From contig NZ_BBYG01000026.1 of the NCBI RefSeq assembly GCF_001184025.1, positions 1 through 64,000 of the forward strand: 64,000 nt of DNA, given 5' to 3'. The stretch is from Streptomyces maremycinicus (lineage in GTDB: Bacteria > Actinomycetota > Actinomycetes > Streptomycetales > Streptomycetaceae). Below the pieces are notes generated by a model. That model saw only the letters and a program-made list of their open reading frames with translations, ran no database searches and had not been told where the DNA came from. This document shows positions 1 through 8,079 of the stretch, one piece after another (position 1 is the first letter of the stretch; each line of letters opens with the position of its first letter). The position numbers and the translations under genes are program-made.

Positions 1-260
1 TCGATCCGATTTCCTCGGTGCTTTCCAGGTTCTCGCTTTCGCGTTTCCCTTTCCGGCGGTTCCGACTCTATCAGATCCTTTCGGGCCTGATTCCCAGTCA
101 GCGGGGGTTTGTCTTCCCGGCCGTTGGGCCGTTCCGACGAGTGAGACTTTAGCGGATTCCCGCCCACCGAAGCCAATCGGGGGCTGCGTCCTTTCGAACG
201 CGGATTCTCATTCGCGAATACACATGCCAACAACACGACGGCAGACGAATCGACTGCCTG
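1..260 (-). promoter_or_regulatory. rRNA operon leader and promoter region (16S gene beyond the left edge)
   Basis: Read on the minus strand, about 50-100 carries the phrase CTGATAGAGTCGGAA followed by GGAAAGGGAAACGCGAAAGC. This resembles the purine-rich leader upstream of 16S rRNA in Streptomyces rrn operons. Upstream of it on the same strand, TAAAGT (146-151) and TTGGCT (171-176) could be the -10 and -35 of an rrn promoter, although the 19-base spacer is long. No protein frame here is convincing. Together with 261-408 this accounts for the gene-free left end. The identification is from memory of rrn leaders. Confidence 0.55.
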
Positions 261-408
261 TCGAGAGGTGGTGGGTACCTGCGGAATGGCTGTCCGGGGA
301 CCGACCGGGGTCGGCGCTCACGTCGAACAACTCGGAGAACACTACGTAGCCGGTCGGGGTGTGTCAACTCATGCCCCTCGGGCACCCCTGAGGCGTACGC
401 TGACGGAC

Positions 409-450
409 ATGACTACGCGTACGTGCACCCAGCTGTGGTGGGCCGCCTGA
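409..450 (+). CDS. trp leader peptide (13 codons, tandem Trp)
   Basis: The open frame MTTRTCTQLWWAA has two adjacent Trp codons (436-441) just before the stop (448-450). It sits directly upstream of mutually exclusive hairpins and of trpS, the layout of ribosome-mediated attenuation. Charged tRNA-Trp shortage would stall the ribosome at 436-441 and switch the downstream RNA structure. A TACGCT hexamer at 396-401 lies seven bases before the ATG, so the leader may start at or next to its own 5' end. A Trp-rich leader controlling an auxiliary, indolmycin-resistant TrpRS is established in S. coelicolor; transfer to this gene is inference. Confidence 0.85.
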   Translation: MTTRTCTQLWWAA

Positions 451-510
451 CGGCGGCCGCACTCACGTATGCACTCAACGGCCGCCGCTTCGGCGGCCGT
501 TCTCGTTTCT
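441..510 (+). terminator. trpS attenuator: alternative hairpins and intrinsic terminator
   Basis: There are four complementary segments. Segment 1 is 441-447 (GGCCGCC, inside the leader peptide), segment 2 is 451-458, segment 3 is 478-487 and segment 4 is 491-500. Pairing 1:2 makes a pause hairpin. Pairing 3:4 is a perfect 10-bp stem with a CTT loop followed by a T-rich stretch, and acts as the terminator. Segment 2 can instead pair for 8 bp with 480-487, giving the antiterminator when a ribosome stalled at the Trp codons covers segment 1. Confidence 0.85.
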
Positions 511-570
511 CCCTCCAGGGTCACAGGGGGTCGGCCGGCGGATCGGCGGTCCCGACCAGGAGGTGGAGAG

Positions 571-1608
571 ATGAAGCGGGTCTTCAGCGGGGTCAAGCCG
601 ACCGGGCATCTGACGCTGGGGAACTACCTGGGAGCTCTGCGACAGTGGGCCGAGGTCGACCAGCACCGGGCGGACTCGCTCTTCTGCGTCGTCGATCTGC
701 ACGCGCTGACCGTGGACCACGATCCGGCGCGGGTGCGCCGGCTGAGTCGGCAGGCGGCGACGCTGCTGTTGGCGGCGGGACTGGATCCCCGGCTGTGCAC
801 CGTGTTCGTACAGAGTCATGTGGACGAACACGCGCGGTTGTCGTATCTGCTGGAGTGCGTGGCCACGGACGGCGAGATGCGGCGGATGATCCAGTACAAG
901 GAGAAATCCGGGCGGGAGCGGGAGCGCGGGGGTGGTGTGCGGCTGTCGTTGCTGACCTATCCCGTGCTGATGGCGGCGGACATCCTCGCGTACGGGTCCG
1001 ACGAGGTGCCGGTCGGTGACGACCAGGCTCAGCACGTCGAGCTGACGCGCGATCTCGCGGTGCGGTTCAACCAGCGGTACGGGCACACGTTCGTGGTGCC
1101 GAAGGCGACGCATCCGGCGGTGGCTGCGCGGGTCATGAACCTCCAGCGGCCGACGTCGAAGATGGGCAAGAGCGACGACTTCGGGCCGGGGATCGTCTAT
1201 CTGCTGGACGAGCCCGAGGCGGTGCGCAAGAAGGTCATGCGGGCCGTCACCGACAGCGGGCGGGAGGTCGTCTACGACCGGGAGGAGCGGCCGGGGCTCG
1301 CCAATCTGCTGGAGATCCTCGCCGCGTGCACGGGCGGCGAGCCGGAGGCGCTGGCCGACGCCTACGGGTCGTACGGGGCGTTGAAGAGGGACACGGCCGA
1401 CGCGGTGGTCGAGGTGCTGCGGCCGCTCCAGGCCAGGCACCGGGAGCTGTGCGCGGACCCCGTCCATGTGGACGAGGTGCTGCGGGACGGGGCGGCGAGG
1501 GCCCGGGCGATGGCGCGGCCGGTCGTGGACAGCGCCTATCGCGCGATCGGGCTGCTGCCGCCCGCGACGGAGCCGGTCGCCGACCGGGTGCTGAACGCGG
1601 TGCGGTAG
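571..1608 (+). CDS. trpS: Tryptophanyl-tRNA synthetase (auxiliary, attenuated type)
   Basis: Charges tRNA-Trp with tryptophan in the cytosol. The 345-residue length is normal for class Ic TrpRS. The N-terminus has the HIGH-type signature PTGHLTLGNYLG, and the KMSKS-type loop reads TSKMGKSDD. The frame is open from 469, but I place the start at ATG 571 because AGGAGG at 558-563 precedes it and the encoded N-terminus (MKRVFSGVKPTG) begins just before the first catalytic motif. The Trp-coded leader and terminator upstream mean synthesis should rise when charged tRNA-Trp falls. In S. coelicolor the attenuated copy is the indolmycin-resistant TrpRS; I cannot read resistance from the sequence alone. 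The last 73 bases overlap the convergent AraC-type gene. Confidence 0.95.
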   Translation: MKRVFSGVKPTGHLTLGNYLGALRQWAEVDQHRADSLFCVVDLHALTVDHDPARVRRLSRQAATLLLAAGLDPRLCTVFVQSHVDEHARLSYLLECVATDGEMRRMIQYKEKSGRERERGGGVRLSLLTYPVLMAADILAYGSDEVPVGDDQAQHVELTRDLAVRFNQRYGHTFVVPKATHPAVAARVMNLQRPTSKMGKSDDFGPGIVYLLDEPEAVRKKVMRAVTDSGREVVYDREERPGLANLLEILAACTGGEPEALADAYGSYGALKRDTADAVVEVLRPLQARHRELCADPVHVDEVLRDGAARARAMARPVVDSAYRAIGLLPPATEPVADRVLNAVR

Positions 1609-2546
1609 GCGCGTGGGCTGGTGGCGAGGCGCGATGCGAAGTGCTGGCGCATCGTGACCTCGCTGCCGAAGCCGGCGCGGCGGGCCACCTCGGGCATGGG
1701 GAGGTCGGTGCGTTCGAGGAGTTTCTGGGCCGCGGCGATGCGCTGGTCGAGGAGCCAGCGCAGCGGGGTGGCGCCGGTCTCCGCCGTGAAGTGGCGGGCG
1801 AAGCTGCGGGCGGACATGCCGGCCCGCGCCGCCAGGTCGGCGACGGTGAGTGGTTCGTGCAGGTGGCGCAGGGCGTGTTCGCGTACGGCGGCGAGGGTGT
1901 CGGCGTCGCGGTCGGTGCGGGGCGTCGGGTGCTCGATGAACTGGGCCTGGGTGCCGGTGCGGAAGGGGGCGGTGACCATCGAGCGGGCGATGGTGGCGGC
2001 CGCTTCGGCGCCGTGGGAGCGGCGGACCAGGTGGAGGCAGAGGTCGATGCCGGCTGCCGTGCCGGCGGCGGTCCAGATGTTGTCGTCCTCGATGAAGAGG
2101 GCGTCGGGGACGACGTTCACCCGGGGATGGTGGGTGCGGAGGAGGTCGATCAGGCCCCAGTGGGTGATCGCCCGCCGGTCGTCGAGGAGGCCGGCCTGGG
2201 CGAGGGTGAAGGCGCCGCCGCACAGGGCCGCGAGGGTGGTGCCACGGGCGTGGGCGCGTCGGAGGGCGTCCAGGACGGGGGCGGGTGCGGGGGTGAGGTG
2301 GTCGTCGAGGCCGGGGACCAGGATCAGGTCGGCCCGGGAGAGCCAGCTCAGGGTGCGGTCGGGCAGGAGGGCCAGCCCTCCGCGCATGGGGATGGGGGTG
2401 GTGCGGTCGGTGGCGGCTCTGCGCAGGTCGAAGGCGGGGGCGCCGCGGTCGGTGCGGTCGGTGCCCCAGACCTCGGTGATCACGGAGACGTCGAAGGCGC
2501 GGATGCCGGGGAAGGCGACGAGGGCGACCCGGTACGCAGGCTTCAT
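1536..2546 (-). CDS. GlxA-type AraC family regulator with N-terminal DJ-1/PfpI domain
   Basis: A 336-residue transcription factor. Residues 1-180 form a class I glutamine-amidotransferase-like (DJ-1/PfpI) domain, recognisable from VALVAFPGIRAFDVSVITEVWG and the elbow segment ALCGGAFTLAQAG with its Cys. The last 100 residues are two AraC helix-turn-helix units (DLAARAGMSARSFARHF; EVARRAGFGSEVTMRQHF). The ATG at 2544-2546 lies 75 bp from the divergent cysteine hydrolase gene, so that gene is the obvious target and the effector may be its substrate or product (inference). The 3' end overlaps trpS by 73 bp tail to tail. Confidence 0.9.
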   Translation of the reverse strand: MKPAYRVALVAFPGIRAFDVSVITEVWGTDRTDRGAPAFDLRRAATDRTTPIPMRGGLALLPDRTLSWLSRADLILVPGLDDHLTPAPAPVLDALRRAHARGTTLAALCGGAFTLAQAGLLDDRRAITHWGLIDLLRTHHPRVNVVPDALFIEDDNIWTAAGTAAGIDLCLHLVRRSHGAEAAATIARSMVTAPFRTGTQAQFIEHPTPRTDRDADTLAAVREHALRHLHEPLTVADLAARAGMSARSFARHFTAETGATPLRWLLDQRIAAAQKLLERTDLPMPEVARRAGFGSEVTMRQHFASRLATSPRAYRTAFSTRSATGSVAGGSSPIAR

Positions 2547-2621
2547 GGGTGGCAGTAAATCATCGATCGCTGTCTTCCGGCCTGCTGGGGCGCGAGTGCC
2601 TGCGGCGGCAGGATCGACGGC

Positions 2622-3209
2622 ATGGATATCGCGGAGAACGCAGCGCTGGTGGTCGTCGATGTGCAGAAGGGCTTCGAGGAGCTGGACTTCTGGGGGGCGC
2701 GGAACAATCCCGGGGCGGACGACAACATCGCCGCCCTCGTCGACGTATGGCAGGGGACGGGGCGGCCGGTCGTGTTCGTGCGGCACGACTCGGTGAAGCC
2801 GGGGTCGCCGTTGCGGCTGGGGTACGAGGGGAACGAGTTCAAGGAGTACGTGGAGGAGCGGCGCGGGAAGGGCGCCGGGGCCGAGCTGTTCGTCACGAAG
2901 ACGGTGAACTCGGCGTTCCTCGGCACGCCGGATCTCGGGGCCTGGCTGACCGCCGAGGGGATCTCGCAGATCGTGGTCGCCGGGATCCAGACCAACATGT
3001 GCGCGGAGACGACGGCGCGGATGGGCGGCAATCTCGGGTACGACGTGCTGTTCGCGTACGACGCGACGTACACGTTCGACCTGGAGGGTCCGTTCGGCTG
3101 GCGGCGGAGTGCGGAGGAGATCGCGCAGGCGTCGGCGGTGTCCCTGCACGGGGGTGGGTTCGCGCGGGTGGTGACGACCGAGGATCTCGTGGGGGCGGCC
3201 GGTGCCTGA
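2622..3209 (+). CDS. Isochorismatase-like cysteine hydrolase
   Basis: A 195-residue single-domain hydrolase. The start of the fold, ALVVVDVQKGFEEL, carries the catalytic Asp. The nucleophile region reads IVVAGIQTNMCAETTARMG with the Cys in the expected place. The family includes nicotinamidases, carbamoylsarcosine amidases and isochorismatases; the substrate cannot be assigned from sequence. It is transcribed divergently from the GlxA-type AraC regulator, 75 bp away, a pairing common for this hydrolase family. The start at ATG 2622 has GGCAGGA upstream. Confidence 0.9.
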   Translation: MDIAENAALVVVDVQKGFEELDFWGARNNPGADDNIAALVDVWQGTGRPVVFVRHDSVKPGSPLRLGYEGNEFKEYVEERRGKGAGAELFVTKTVNSAFLGTPDLGAWLTAEGISQIVVAGIQTNMCAETTARMGGNLGYDVLFAYDATYTFDLEGPFGWRRSAEEIAQASAVSLHGGGFARVVTTEDLVGAAGA

Positions 3210-3223
3210 CCGCCCCGGCGGCG

Positions 3224-4036
3224 TCAGTCCTTCTTGCCCGAGGCCAGTTCGCGGCTGCGGTCGCGGGCGGCCTCGAGGGCGGCGATCAGGGCGGCTCGTA
3301 CGCCGTGGTTCTCGAGTTCGCGGATGGCGTTGATGGTGGTGCCGGCGGGCGACGTGACGTTCTCACGGAGTTTGACCGGGTGTTCGCCGCTGTCGCGGAG
3401 CATCGTCGCGGCGCCGATCGCGGACTGGACGATGAGGTCGTGGGCCTTGTCGCGGGGCAGGCCGAGCAGGATGCCGGCGTCCGTCATCGCTTCGACCAGG
3501 TAGAAGAAGTACGCCGGGCCGGAGCCGGAGAGGGCGGTGCAGGCGTCCTGCTGGGACTCGGGGACGCGCAGGGTCTTGCCGACGGCGCCGAAGATCTCCT
3601 CGGTGTGGGCGAGGTGGGCGGCGGTGGCGTGGGTGCCGGCGGAGATGACGGACATGGCCTCGTCCACGAGGGCCGGGGTGTTCGTCATGACGCGGACGAC
3701 CGGGGTGCCGTCGGCGAGGCGTTCCTCCAGGGAGGCGGTGGTGATGCCGGCGGCTCCGCTGATGATCAGGCGGTCGGCGGGGACGTGCGGGGCGAGCTCG
3801 TCGAGGAGGGTGCCCATGTCCTGCGGTTTGACCGTGAGGATCAGGGTGTCCGCGGTCTTGGCGGCCTCGGCGTTGGTGACCGGGGTGACTCCGTAGCGGG
3901 TGCGGAGTTCTTCGGCGCGTTCCGGGCGGCGGGCGGTGACGAGGAGGTCGGCGGGGGGCCAGCCGCCTCGGATCATGCCGCTGAGGAGGGCTTCGCCGAT
4001 CTTGCCGGTGCCGAGGACTGCGACTTTCTGGGTCAT
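3224..4036 (-). CDS. proC: Pyrroline-5-carboxylate reductase
   Basis: The last step of proline synthesis: NAD(P)H-dependent reduction of pyrroline-5-carboxylate in the cytosol. The 270-residue length is typical. The N-terminal Rossmann motif is VAVLGTGKIGEALLSGM. The C-terminal dimer and substrate domain shows SGSGPAYFFYLVEAM, and ENVTSPAGTTINAI with the conserved TSPGGTT-like segment. The frame is open well upstream, but ATG 4034-4036 begins exactly at the Rossmann strand and has AGGA before it. The gene stands alone; the 275 bp upstream hold C-rich tandem repeats and a dispersed hairpin element. Confidence 0.96.
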   Translation of the reverse strand: MTQKVAVLGTGKIGEALLSGMIRGGWPPADLLVTARRPERAEELRTRYGVTPVTNAEAAKTADTLILTVKPQDMGTLLDELAPHVPADRLIISGAAGITTASLEERLADGTPVVRVMTNTPALVDEAMSVISAGTHATAAHLAHTEEIFGAVGKTLRVPESQQDACTALSGSGPAYFFYLVEAMTDAGILLGLPRDKAHDLIVQSAIGAATMLRDSGEHPVKLRENVTSPAGTTINAIRELENHGVRAALIAALEAARDRSRELASGKKD

Positions 4037-4186
4037 GGCTGGAGGGTCCTCCGGAGGTGTGCGTCGTCCGTCGTCCTCGGCCATCCTCGCACCGGGGATG
4101 GGGGGTCGGTCCGCGTGTCCGGTGGGCGGACTGCGGGTCTGTCGCCCCTGCCGCCCCTGCCGCCCCTTCCCTTCCCGTCCCATCGC

Positions 4187-4238
4187 GTCCTGTCCCTTCC
4201 TTCCCGTCCTGTCCCTTCCTTCCCGTCCTGTCCTGTTC
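4187..4238 (+). repeat. 19-bp tandem repeat (2.7 copies)
   Basis: Two identical 19-base units, GTCCTGTCCCTTCCTTCCC, occupy 4187-4205 and 4206-4224, followed by a partial third. They lie in the pyrimidine-rich gap upstream of proC, in a stretch of shorter CCCCTGCCG repeats from 4140. I see no gene function here. Confidence 0.8.
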
Positions 4239-4240
4239 CT

Positions 4241-4304
4241 GGGGGCCGCGCCCCCGGCCCCCCGCCTTTGGCCGGACGGCTCGGTCCTCCAGCGCCGGAC
4301 GGGT
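4241..4304. repeat. Dispersed GC-rich element with hairpin (Streptomyces-type)
   Basis: GGGGGCCGCGCCCCC (hairpin, 4241-4255) is followed by a C-run and then CCTCCAGCGCCGGACGGG. This layout resembles a dispersed intergenic element seen repeatedly in Streptomyces genomes. It sits just past the 3' end of the ABC permease gene and could serve as its terminator. The assignment is by recall only. Confidence 0.55.
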
Positions 4305-4311
4305 CCGGTGG

Positions 4312-5151
4312 TCATGCCGTGCGGCGGCGGAGGGTCGCCGCGCCCAGGCACAGGACCAGGAGGGCGCAGCCGCCGACGATGAGGACGTCCCGTACGAAGG
4401 TCGCCGTCATGTCGGTGTGGGTGAGGACCTCGTTCATGCCGTCGACCGCGTACGACATCGGAAGGACGTCGGAGACGGCCTCCAGGGCGGGGTGCATGGT
4501 GTCGCGGGGCGCGAAGAGGCCGCAGAGGAGGAGCTGCGGGAAGATCACCGCCGGCATGAACTGGACGGCCTGGAACTCCGAGGCCGCGAAGGCGGAGACG
4601 AAGAGGCCGAGGGCGGTGCCGAGGAGCGCGTCGAGGAGGGCGACCAGGAGGAGGAGCCAGGGGCTGCCCGTGACGTCCAGGTCGAGGAACCAGACCGCCA
4701 GGCCGGTGGCCAGGGCCGACTGGATGATCGCGAGGGTGCCGAAGGCGAGGGCGTAGCCGGCGATCAGGTCGCCCTTGCCGAGGGGCAGGGCGAGGAGGCG
4801 CTCGAGGGTGCCCGAGGTGCGTTCGCGCAGGGTCGCGATGGAGGTGACCAGGAACATCGTGATCAGCGGGAAGATGCCCAGGAGGGACGCGCCGATGTTG
4901 TCGAACGTGCGCGGGCTGCCGTCGAAGACGTAGCGGAGCAGGAACAGCATCACGCAGGGGATGAGGACCAGCAGCGCGATGGTGCGGGGGTCGTGGCGCA
5001 GCTGGCGCAGGACCCTGGCCGCCGTGGCGGTGGTGCGGGAGACGCTCAGGGCGCTGGTGGGGGCGGGGGCAGGGGGCTGAGCGGGGGTGGCGGCGGCGGT
5101 GGTGGACTTGGCTGTGGGCGCGGGTGCCGGTGTGGGCGTGGGCCTGGTCAT
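4312..5151 (-). CDS. ABC-2 type transporter permease
   Basis: A 279-residue integral membrane subunit of an exporter. After a Pro/Ala/Thr-rich cytoplasmic N-terminus of about 45 residues comes the ABC-2 signature region (RVLRQLRHDPRTIALLVLIP). Six hydrophobic segments follow; RERTSGTLERLLALPLGKGD is the typical cytoplasmic loop of drug or polysaccharide exporters of the DrrB/NodJ kind. The ATG overlaps the stop of the upstream ATPase gene by 4 bp (ATGA), so the two are translationally coupled. The substrate is unknown. Confidence 0.9.
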   Translation of the reverse strand: MTRPTPTPAPAPTAKSTTAAATPAQPPAPAPTSALSVSRTTATAARVLRQLRHDPRTIALLVLIPCVMLFLLRYVFDGSPRTFDNIGASLLGIFPLITMFLVTSIATLRERTSGTLERLLALPLGKGDLIAGYALAFGTLAIIQSALATGLAVWFLDLDVTGSPWLLLLVALLDALLGTALGLFVSAFAASEFQAVQFMPAVIFPQLLLCGLFAPRDTMHPALEAVSDVLPMSYAVDGMNEVLTHTDMTATFVRDVLIVGGCALLVLCLGAATLRRRTA

Positions 5152-6062
5152 CGGGTGGTCTCCTTCGTGCGGGTCTCGTTCGTGCCGGAACCCTGCGTGC
5201 CGGTCTCCTTCGTGCGGGCCGCCTGCGTCGCCTCGTCCACCAGGTGCAGGAACGCCGACTCGACCGTGTCGGCTCCGGTGCGGGTGCGCAGGGCCTCGGG
5301 GGTGGCGTCGGCGAGGATCTCGCCCTCGCGCATGAGGAGCAGGCGGTGGCAGCGCTCGGCCTCGTCCATGACGTGGGAGGAGATGAGCAGGGTCGCGCCC
5401 CGGGTGGCGGCGATGTCGTGGAAGAGGTTCCACAGGTCGCGGCGCAGGACCGGGTCCAGGCCGACGGTGGGTTCGTCGAGGACCAGGAGCTCCGGGGTGC
5501 CCAGGAGGGCCACGGCCAGTGAGACGCGGTTGCGCTGGCCGCCGGAGAGGTTGCCGGCGAGGGCGTCGGCGTGGGTGGTGAGGTCCACGTCGGCGATGGC
5601 CCGGGTGACGTTCTCGTGGCGGCGGTCCGCCGCCGCGCGGCCCGGGTCGAGGATCGCGGCGAAGTAGTCGAGGTTCTGGCGGATCGTCAGGTCGTCGTAG
5701 ACGGAGGGAGCCTGGGTGACGTAGCCGATGCGGGTGCGGAGGGTGGGGTGGCCCGCGGGGTGGCCGAGGACGTCGAGGGTGCCGGTGACCTTGTCCTGGG
5801 TGCCGACGATCGCGCGCATGAGGGTCGACTTTCCGCAGCCGGACGGGCCCAGCAGGCCGGTGATCTGGCCACGGGGGACGGTGAAGTCGAGGGTGCGCAG
5901 GACCGTGCGGGGACCTCGGACGACGGTCAGCTTCTCGGCTCGAACGGCGGGCGCGGAGGGTTCGGCGAGTCCGGAGGGTTCGGTGGGTTCGGTGGTTCCG
6001 ACAGGCGGGGCCTGGGTCGTGGCCTCGCCGGGTGGGCGGGACTCCGGCTTGGAATTCATCAT
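5148..6062 (-). CDS. ABC transporter ATP-binding protein (drug exporter type)
   Basis: A 304-residue ATPase of a two-component exporter. Walker A is GPSGCGKST, the ABC signature is LSGGQRNRVSLAVALLG, Walker B is LLVLDEPTVGLDP and the switch His lies in LLISSHVMDEAERC. The N-terminal 40 residues are a low-complexity leader. It is the first gene of the pair with the permease (4-bp overlap). The start at 6062 lies seven bases after a -10 like CATTAT with TTGACG 18 bp further upstream, so the message looks leaderless. ATG 6059 is in frame as well. An 18-bp palindrome covers the start codon. Confidence 0.93.
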   Translation of the reverse strand: MMNSKPESRPPGEATTQAPPVGTTEPTEPSGLAEPSAPAVRAEKLTVVRGPRTVLRTLDFTVPRGQITGLLGPSGCGKSTLMRAIVGTQDKVTGTLDVLGHPAGHPTLRTRIGYVTQAPSVYDDLTIRQNLDYFAAILDPGRAAADRRHENVTRAIADVDLTTHADALAGNLSGGQRNRVSLAVALLGTPELLVLDEPTVGLDPVLRRDLWNLFHDIAATRGATLLISSHVMDEAERCHRLLLMREGEILADATPEALRTRTGADTVESAFLHLVDEATQAARTKETGTQGSGTNETRTKETTR

Positions 6063-6099
6063 GCGATGAATAATGCTCCGGGGGGTGTCGGGGCGTCAA
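6054..6099 (-). promoter_or_regulatory. Promoter with overlapping palindromic operator for the ABC exporter
   Basis: On the minus strand TTGACG (6094-6099), an 18-bp spacer and CATTAT (6070-6075) form a near-consensus vegetative promoter. The inverted repeat ATTCATC-ATGC-GATGAAT (6054-6071) overlaps the -10 edge, the predicted start point and the start codon, the usual position of a repressor site. No regulator gene is adjacent, so the binding protein is unknown. Confidence 0.65.
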
Positions 6100-6606
6100 G
6101 GGGGGTGGAAGGGAGGGGGTGCGAGGGTGCCCCGGCGGGGCGGGGTCACGGGGATGGCGCGGGGGCCACGGGGGGGCGGGGTAGTGCGGGGCCACCGGGG
6201 CGGCGCGGGGTCACGGGATGGCGCGGGGTCGTGGAGGTGGCACGGCGGCGCGGAGTCGTGGAGGTGGCACGGCGGCGCGGGGTCGTGGAGGTGGCACGGC
6301 GGCGCGGAGTCGCGAGGGTGGCGCCGGGTCATGGGGGTGGTGCGGGGGCGCGCCGGTGGCGCGGGGGTGCGGGGTGGTGTTGGAAGCGGAGGTTTCGGTT
6401 CTTTCGCTTCCGTGTTCACCGGGTCACCACAGGAACCTCCCGCCCGGGCCGTCATTTCGACGGACAATGGCATCGACCGACAATGAAATTCATGCGCTGC
6501 CCGAGCGTCGGCCCCGCTCTCGCTCCGGTCCGCGCAGCTTCGTCGCCGTGCCCTCCCCCGGTGCGGCGCGCCCGCGCATCTCCCGTTTCCTTCCGGAGGT
6601 GCCGCT
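6072..6606. other. Gene-free GC-rich stretch with repeats
   Basis: About 530 bp between the divergent ABC exporter and the SulP gene. It is dominated by degenerate GGGGCGCGG/GGTGGC repeats with a well-ordered 27-bp block at 6228-6308. Beyond about 6400 the composition becomes more ordinary, and 6595-6600 is the ribosome-binding site of the SulP gene. Open frames through it are composed of repeats and I do not regard them as genes. Confidence 0.7.
6228..6308 (+). repeat. 27-bp tandem repeat (3 copies plus a degenerate fourth)
   Basis: Units at 6228-6254, 6255-6281 and 6282-6308 read GTCGTGGAGGTGGCACGGCG followed by GCGCGGA or GCGCGGG, differing only in the last base. A degenerate fourth unit begins at 6309. 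The unit length is a multiple of three, so the open frames across it are repeat artefacts. Confidence 0.85.
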
Positions 6607-8079
6607 TTGTTTGCCGTGTTGCTCCGTGGTGTCCGTAAAGCCGATCTGTTCGCTTCCTTCACCGTGTTCCTCGTCGCGCTCCCCCTCTGTACGGGCATCG
6701 CCGTGGCCTCCGGTGTGCCCGCCGAGCTGGGGCTGGTCACCGGCATCGTCGGTGGGCTGGTCGTCGGGGCGCTGCCCGGCGGCAGTCTTCGGGTGAGCGG
6801 GCCGGCGGCCGGGCTGACCGTGCTCGTCCACGAAGCCGTACAGCGGTACGGCCTTCCGGCGCTCGGGGTGCTCGTCCTCACCGCCGGGCTGGTGCAGTGG
6901 GGGCTCGGTGCGCTGCGGCTGGGGCGATGGTTCCGGGCCGTGTCGGTGGCCGTCGCGCGCGGGATGCTCGCCGGGATCGGGCTGGTGCTGGTCGCCGGGC
7001 AGGTGTACGCCCTCGGGGACGTGGCCGCGCCGGCGGACGGTCCCGGTCGCCTCACCGGGTTGGTGTCACTGCCCGGGCGGGTGGATCCGGTGGCGTTGTC
7101 AGTGGGGGCTGCCACCATGGTCGTGTTGCTGCTGTGGGGGCGTTGGCGGCGCGGTGCGCGGCTGGTTCCGGCGCCGTTGGTCGCGGTGGCGTCCGCGGCG
7201 GGCGTCACATGGGTGTTCGACCTGGAGGTGCGGCGGGTCCAGGTGCAGGGGGTGTGGGATGCCGTGCGGGTGCCGGAGGCGGCGGCCCTCGGACGGCTGA
7301 CGGAAGTGGGGGTGATCGGGACCGTGGCGGCGTTCGCGCTGATCGCGTCGGCGGAGTCGCTGTTCGGCGCGGCGGCGGAGGACCGGCTGCCCGAGGGACG
7401 GGGGACGGACTACGACCGGGAGTTGATGACCCAGGGCGCGGGCAACGTCGTGTGCGGGGTGCTGGGGGCGTTGCCGATGACGACCTTCCTCGTGCGCAGT
7501 GCGGTCGCGGGAGCCGGGGGTGCCGTCCGCGCGGGGGCGGGGGCGGGCGCGCGGACCAGGGCGGCGCGGGTGCTGCACGGGGTGTGGCTGCTGCTGTTCG
7601 CGGCCGCGCTGCCCGGGGTGCTCGGAGCCGTTCCGGTCGCGGCGTTGGCCGGGCTGCTGATGTACGTCGGCGGCGGGCTGGTGCCCTGGCGGGAGGCACG
7701 GAAGCTGTGGCGCGGACAGCGGGCGGAGGCCGTCGTGCTCGGGGTGACGGCGGTGTCGATCGTGGTGGGGAACCTGTTCGAGGGGGTGTTGGTCGGGCTG
7801 GCGCTGGCCGTGGCGAAGACGGCGTGGGAGATCAGCCATGTGCACGTCGAGACGGAGGACCGGGGAGACGCCGGGCTCGTCGTGCGGGTGCGGGGGCACG
7901 CGACGTTCCTGCGGCTGCCGAAACTGCTGGACGCATTGGACGCGCTGCCCCGCGACCGCGCGGTGCGGCTGGAGTTGGGCGGGCTGCGGCACGTGGATCA
8001 CGCGTGTGCGGCGGCGCTGGAGGACTGGGCCGCCGCGCGCGGTCAGGCTCTGGTCGCGAGCAGCAGGATGACGTCGTAG
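6607..8079 (+). CDS. SulP family anion transporter with C-terminal STAS domain
   Basis: A 490-residue membrane transporter for sulfate, bicarbonate or a related anion. There are about ten hydrophobic segments from residue 10 to 390. The N-terminal signature runs FTVFLVALPLCTGIAVASGVPAELGLVTG, and a conserved later loop is TQGAGNVVCGVLGALPMTTFLVRSAV. A short STAS-like domain closes the protein (residues 410-485, VRLELGGLRHVDHACAAALEDW). The start is TTG 6607, chosen because GGAGGT at 6595-6600 is ideally spaced. No carbonic anhydrase domain or neighbour is present, so bicarbonate transport is only one option. The 3' end overlaps the convergent methyltransferase gene by 37 bp. Confidence 0.88.
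   Translation: MFAVLLRGVRKADLFASFTVFLVALPLCTGIAVASGVPAELGLVTGIVGGLVVGALPGGSLRVSGPAAGLTVLVHEAVQRYGLPALGVLVLTAGLVQWGLGALRLGRWFRAVSVAVARGMLAGIGLVLVAGQVYALGDVAAPADGPGRLTGLVSLPGRVDPVALSVGAATMVVLLLWGRWRRGARLVPAPLVAVASAAGVTWVFDLEVRRVQVQGVWDAVRVPEAAALGRLTEVGVIGTVAAFALIASAESLFGAAAEDRLPEGRGTDYDRELMTQGAGNVVCGVLGALPMTTFLVRSAVAGAGGAVRAGAGAGARTRAARVLHGVWLLLFAAALPGVLGAVPVAALAGLLMYVGGGLVPWREARKLWRGQRAEAVVLGVTAVSIVVGNLFEGVLVGLALAVAKTAWEISHVHVETEDRGDAGLVVRVRGHATFLRLPKLLDALDALPRDRAVRLELGGLRHVDHACAAALEDWAAARGQALVASSRMTS

Noticed and set aside
475..2223. Long minus-strand open frame opposite trpS and the AraC-type gene
   Set aside because: Low-complexity Arg/Pro/His translation overlapping two recognised genes; arises from codon-position GC bias.
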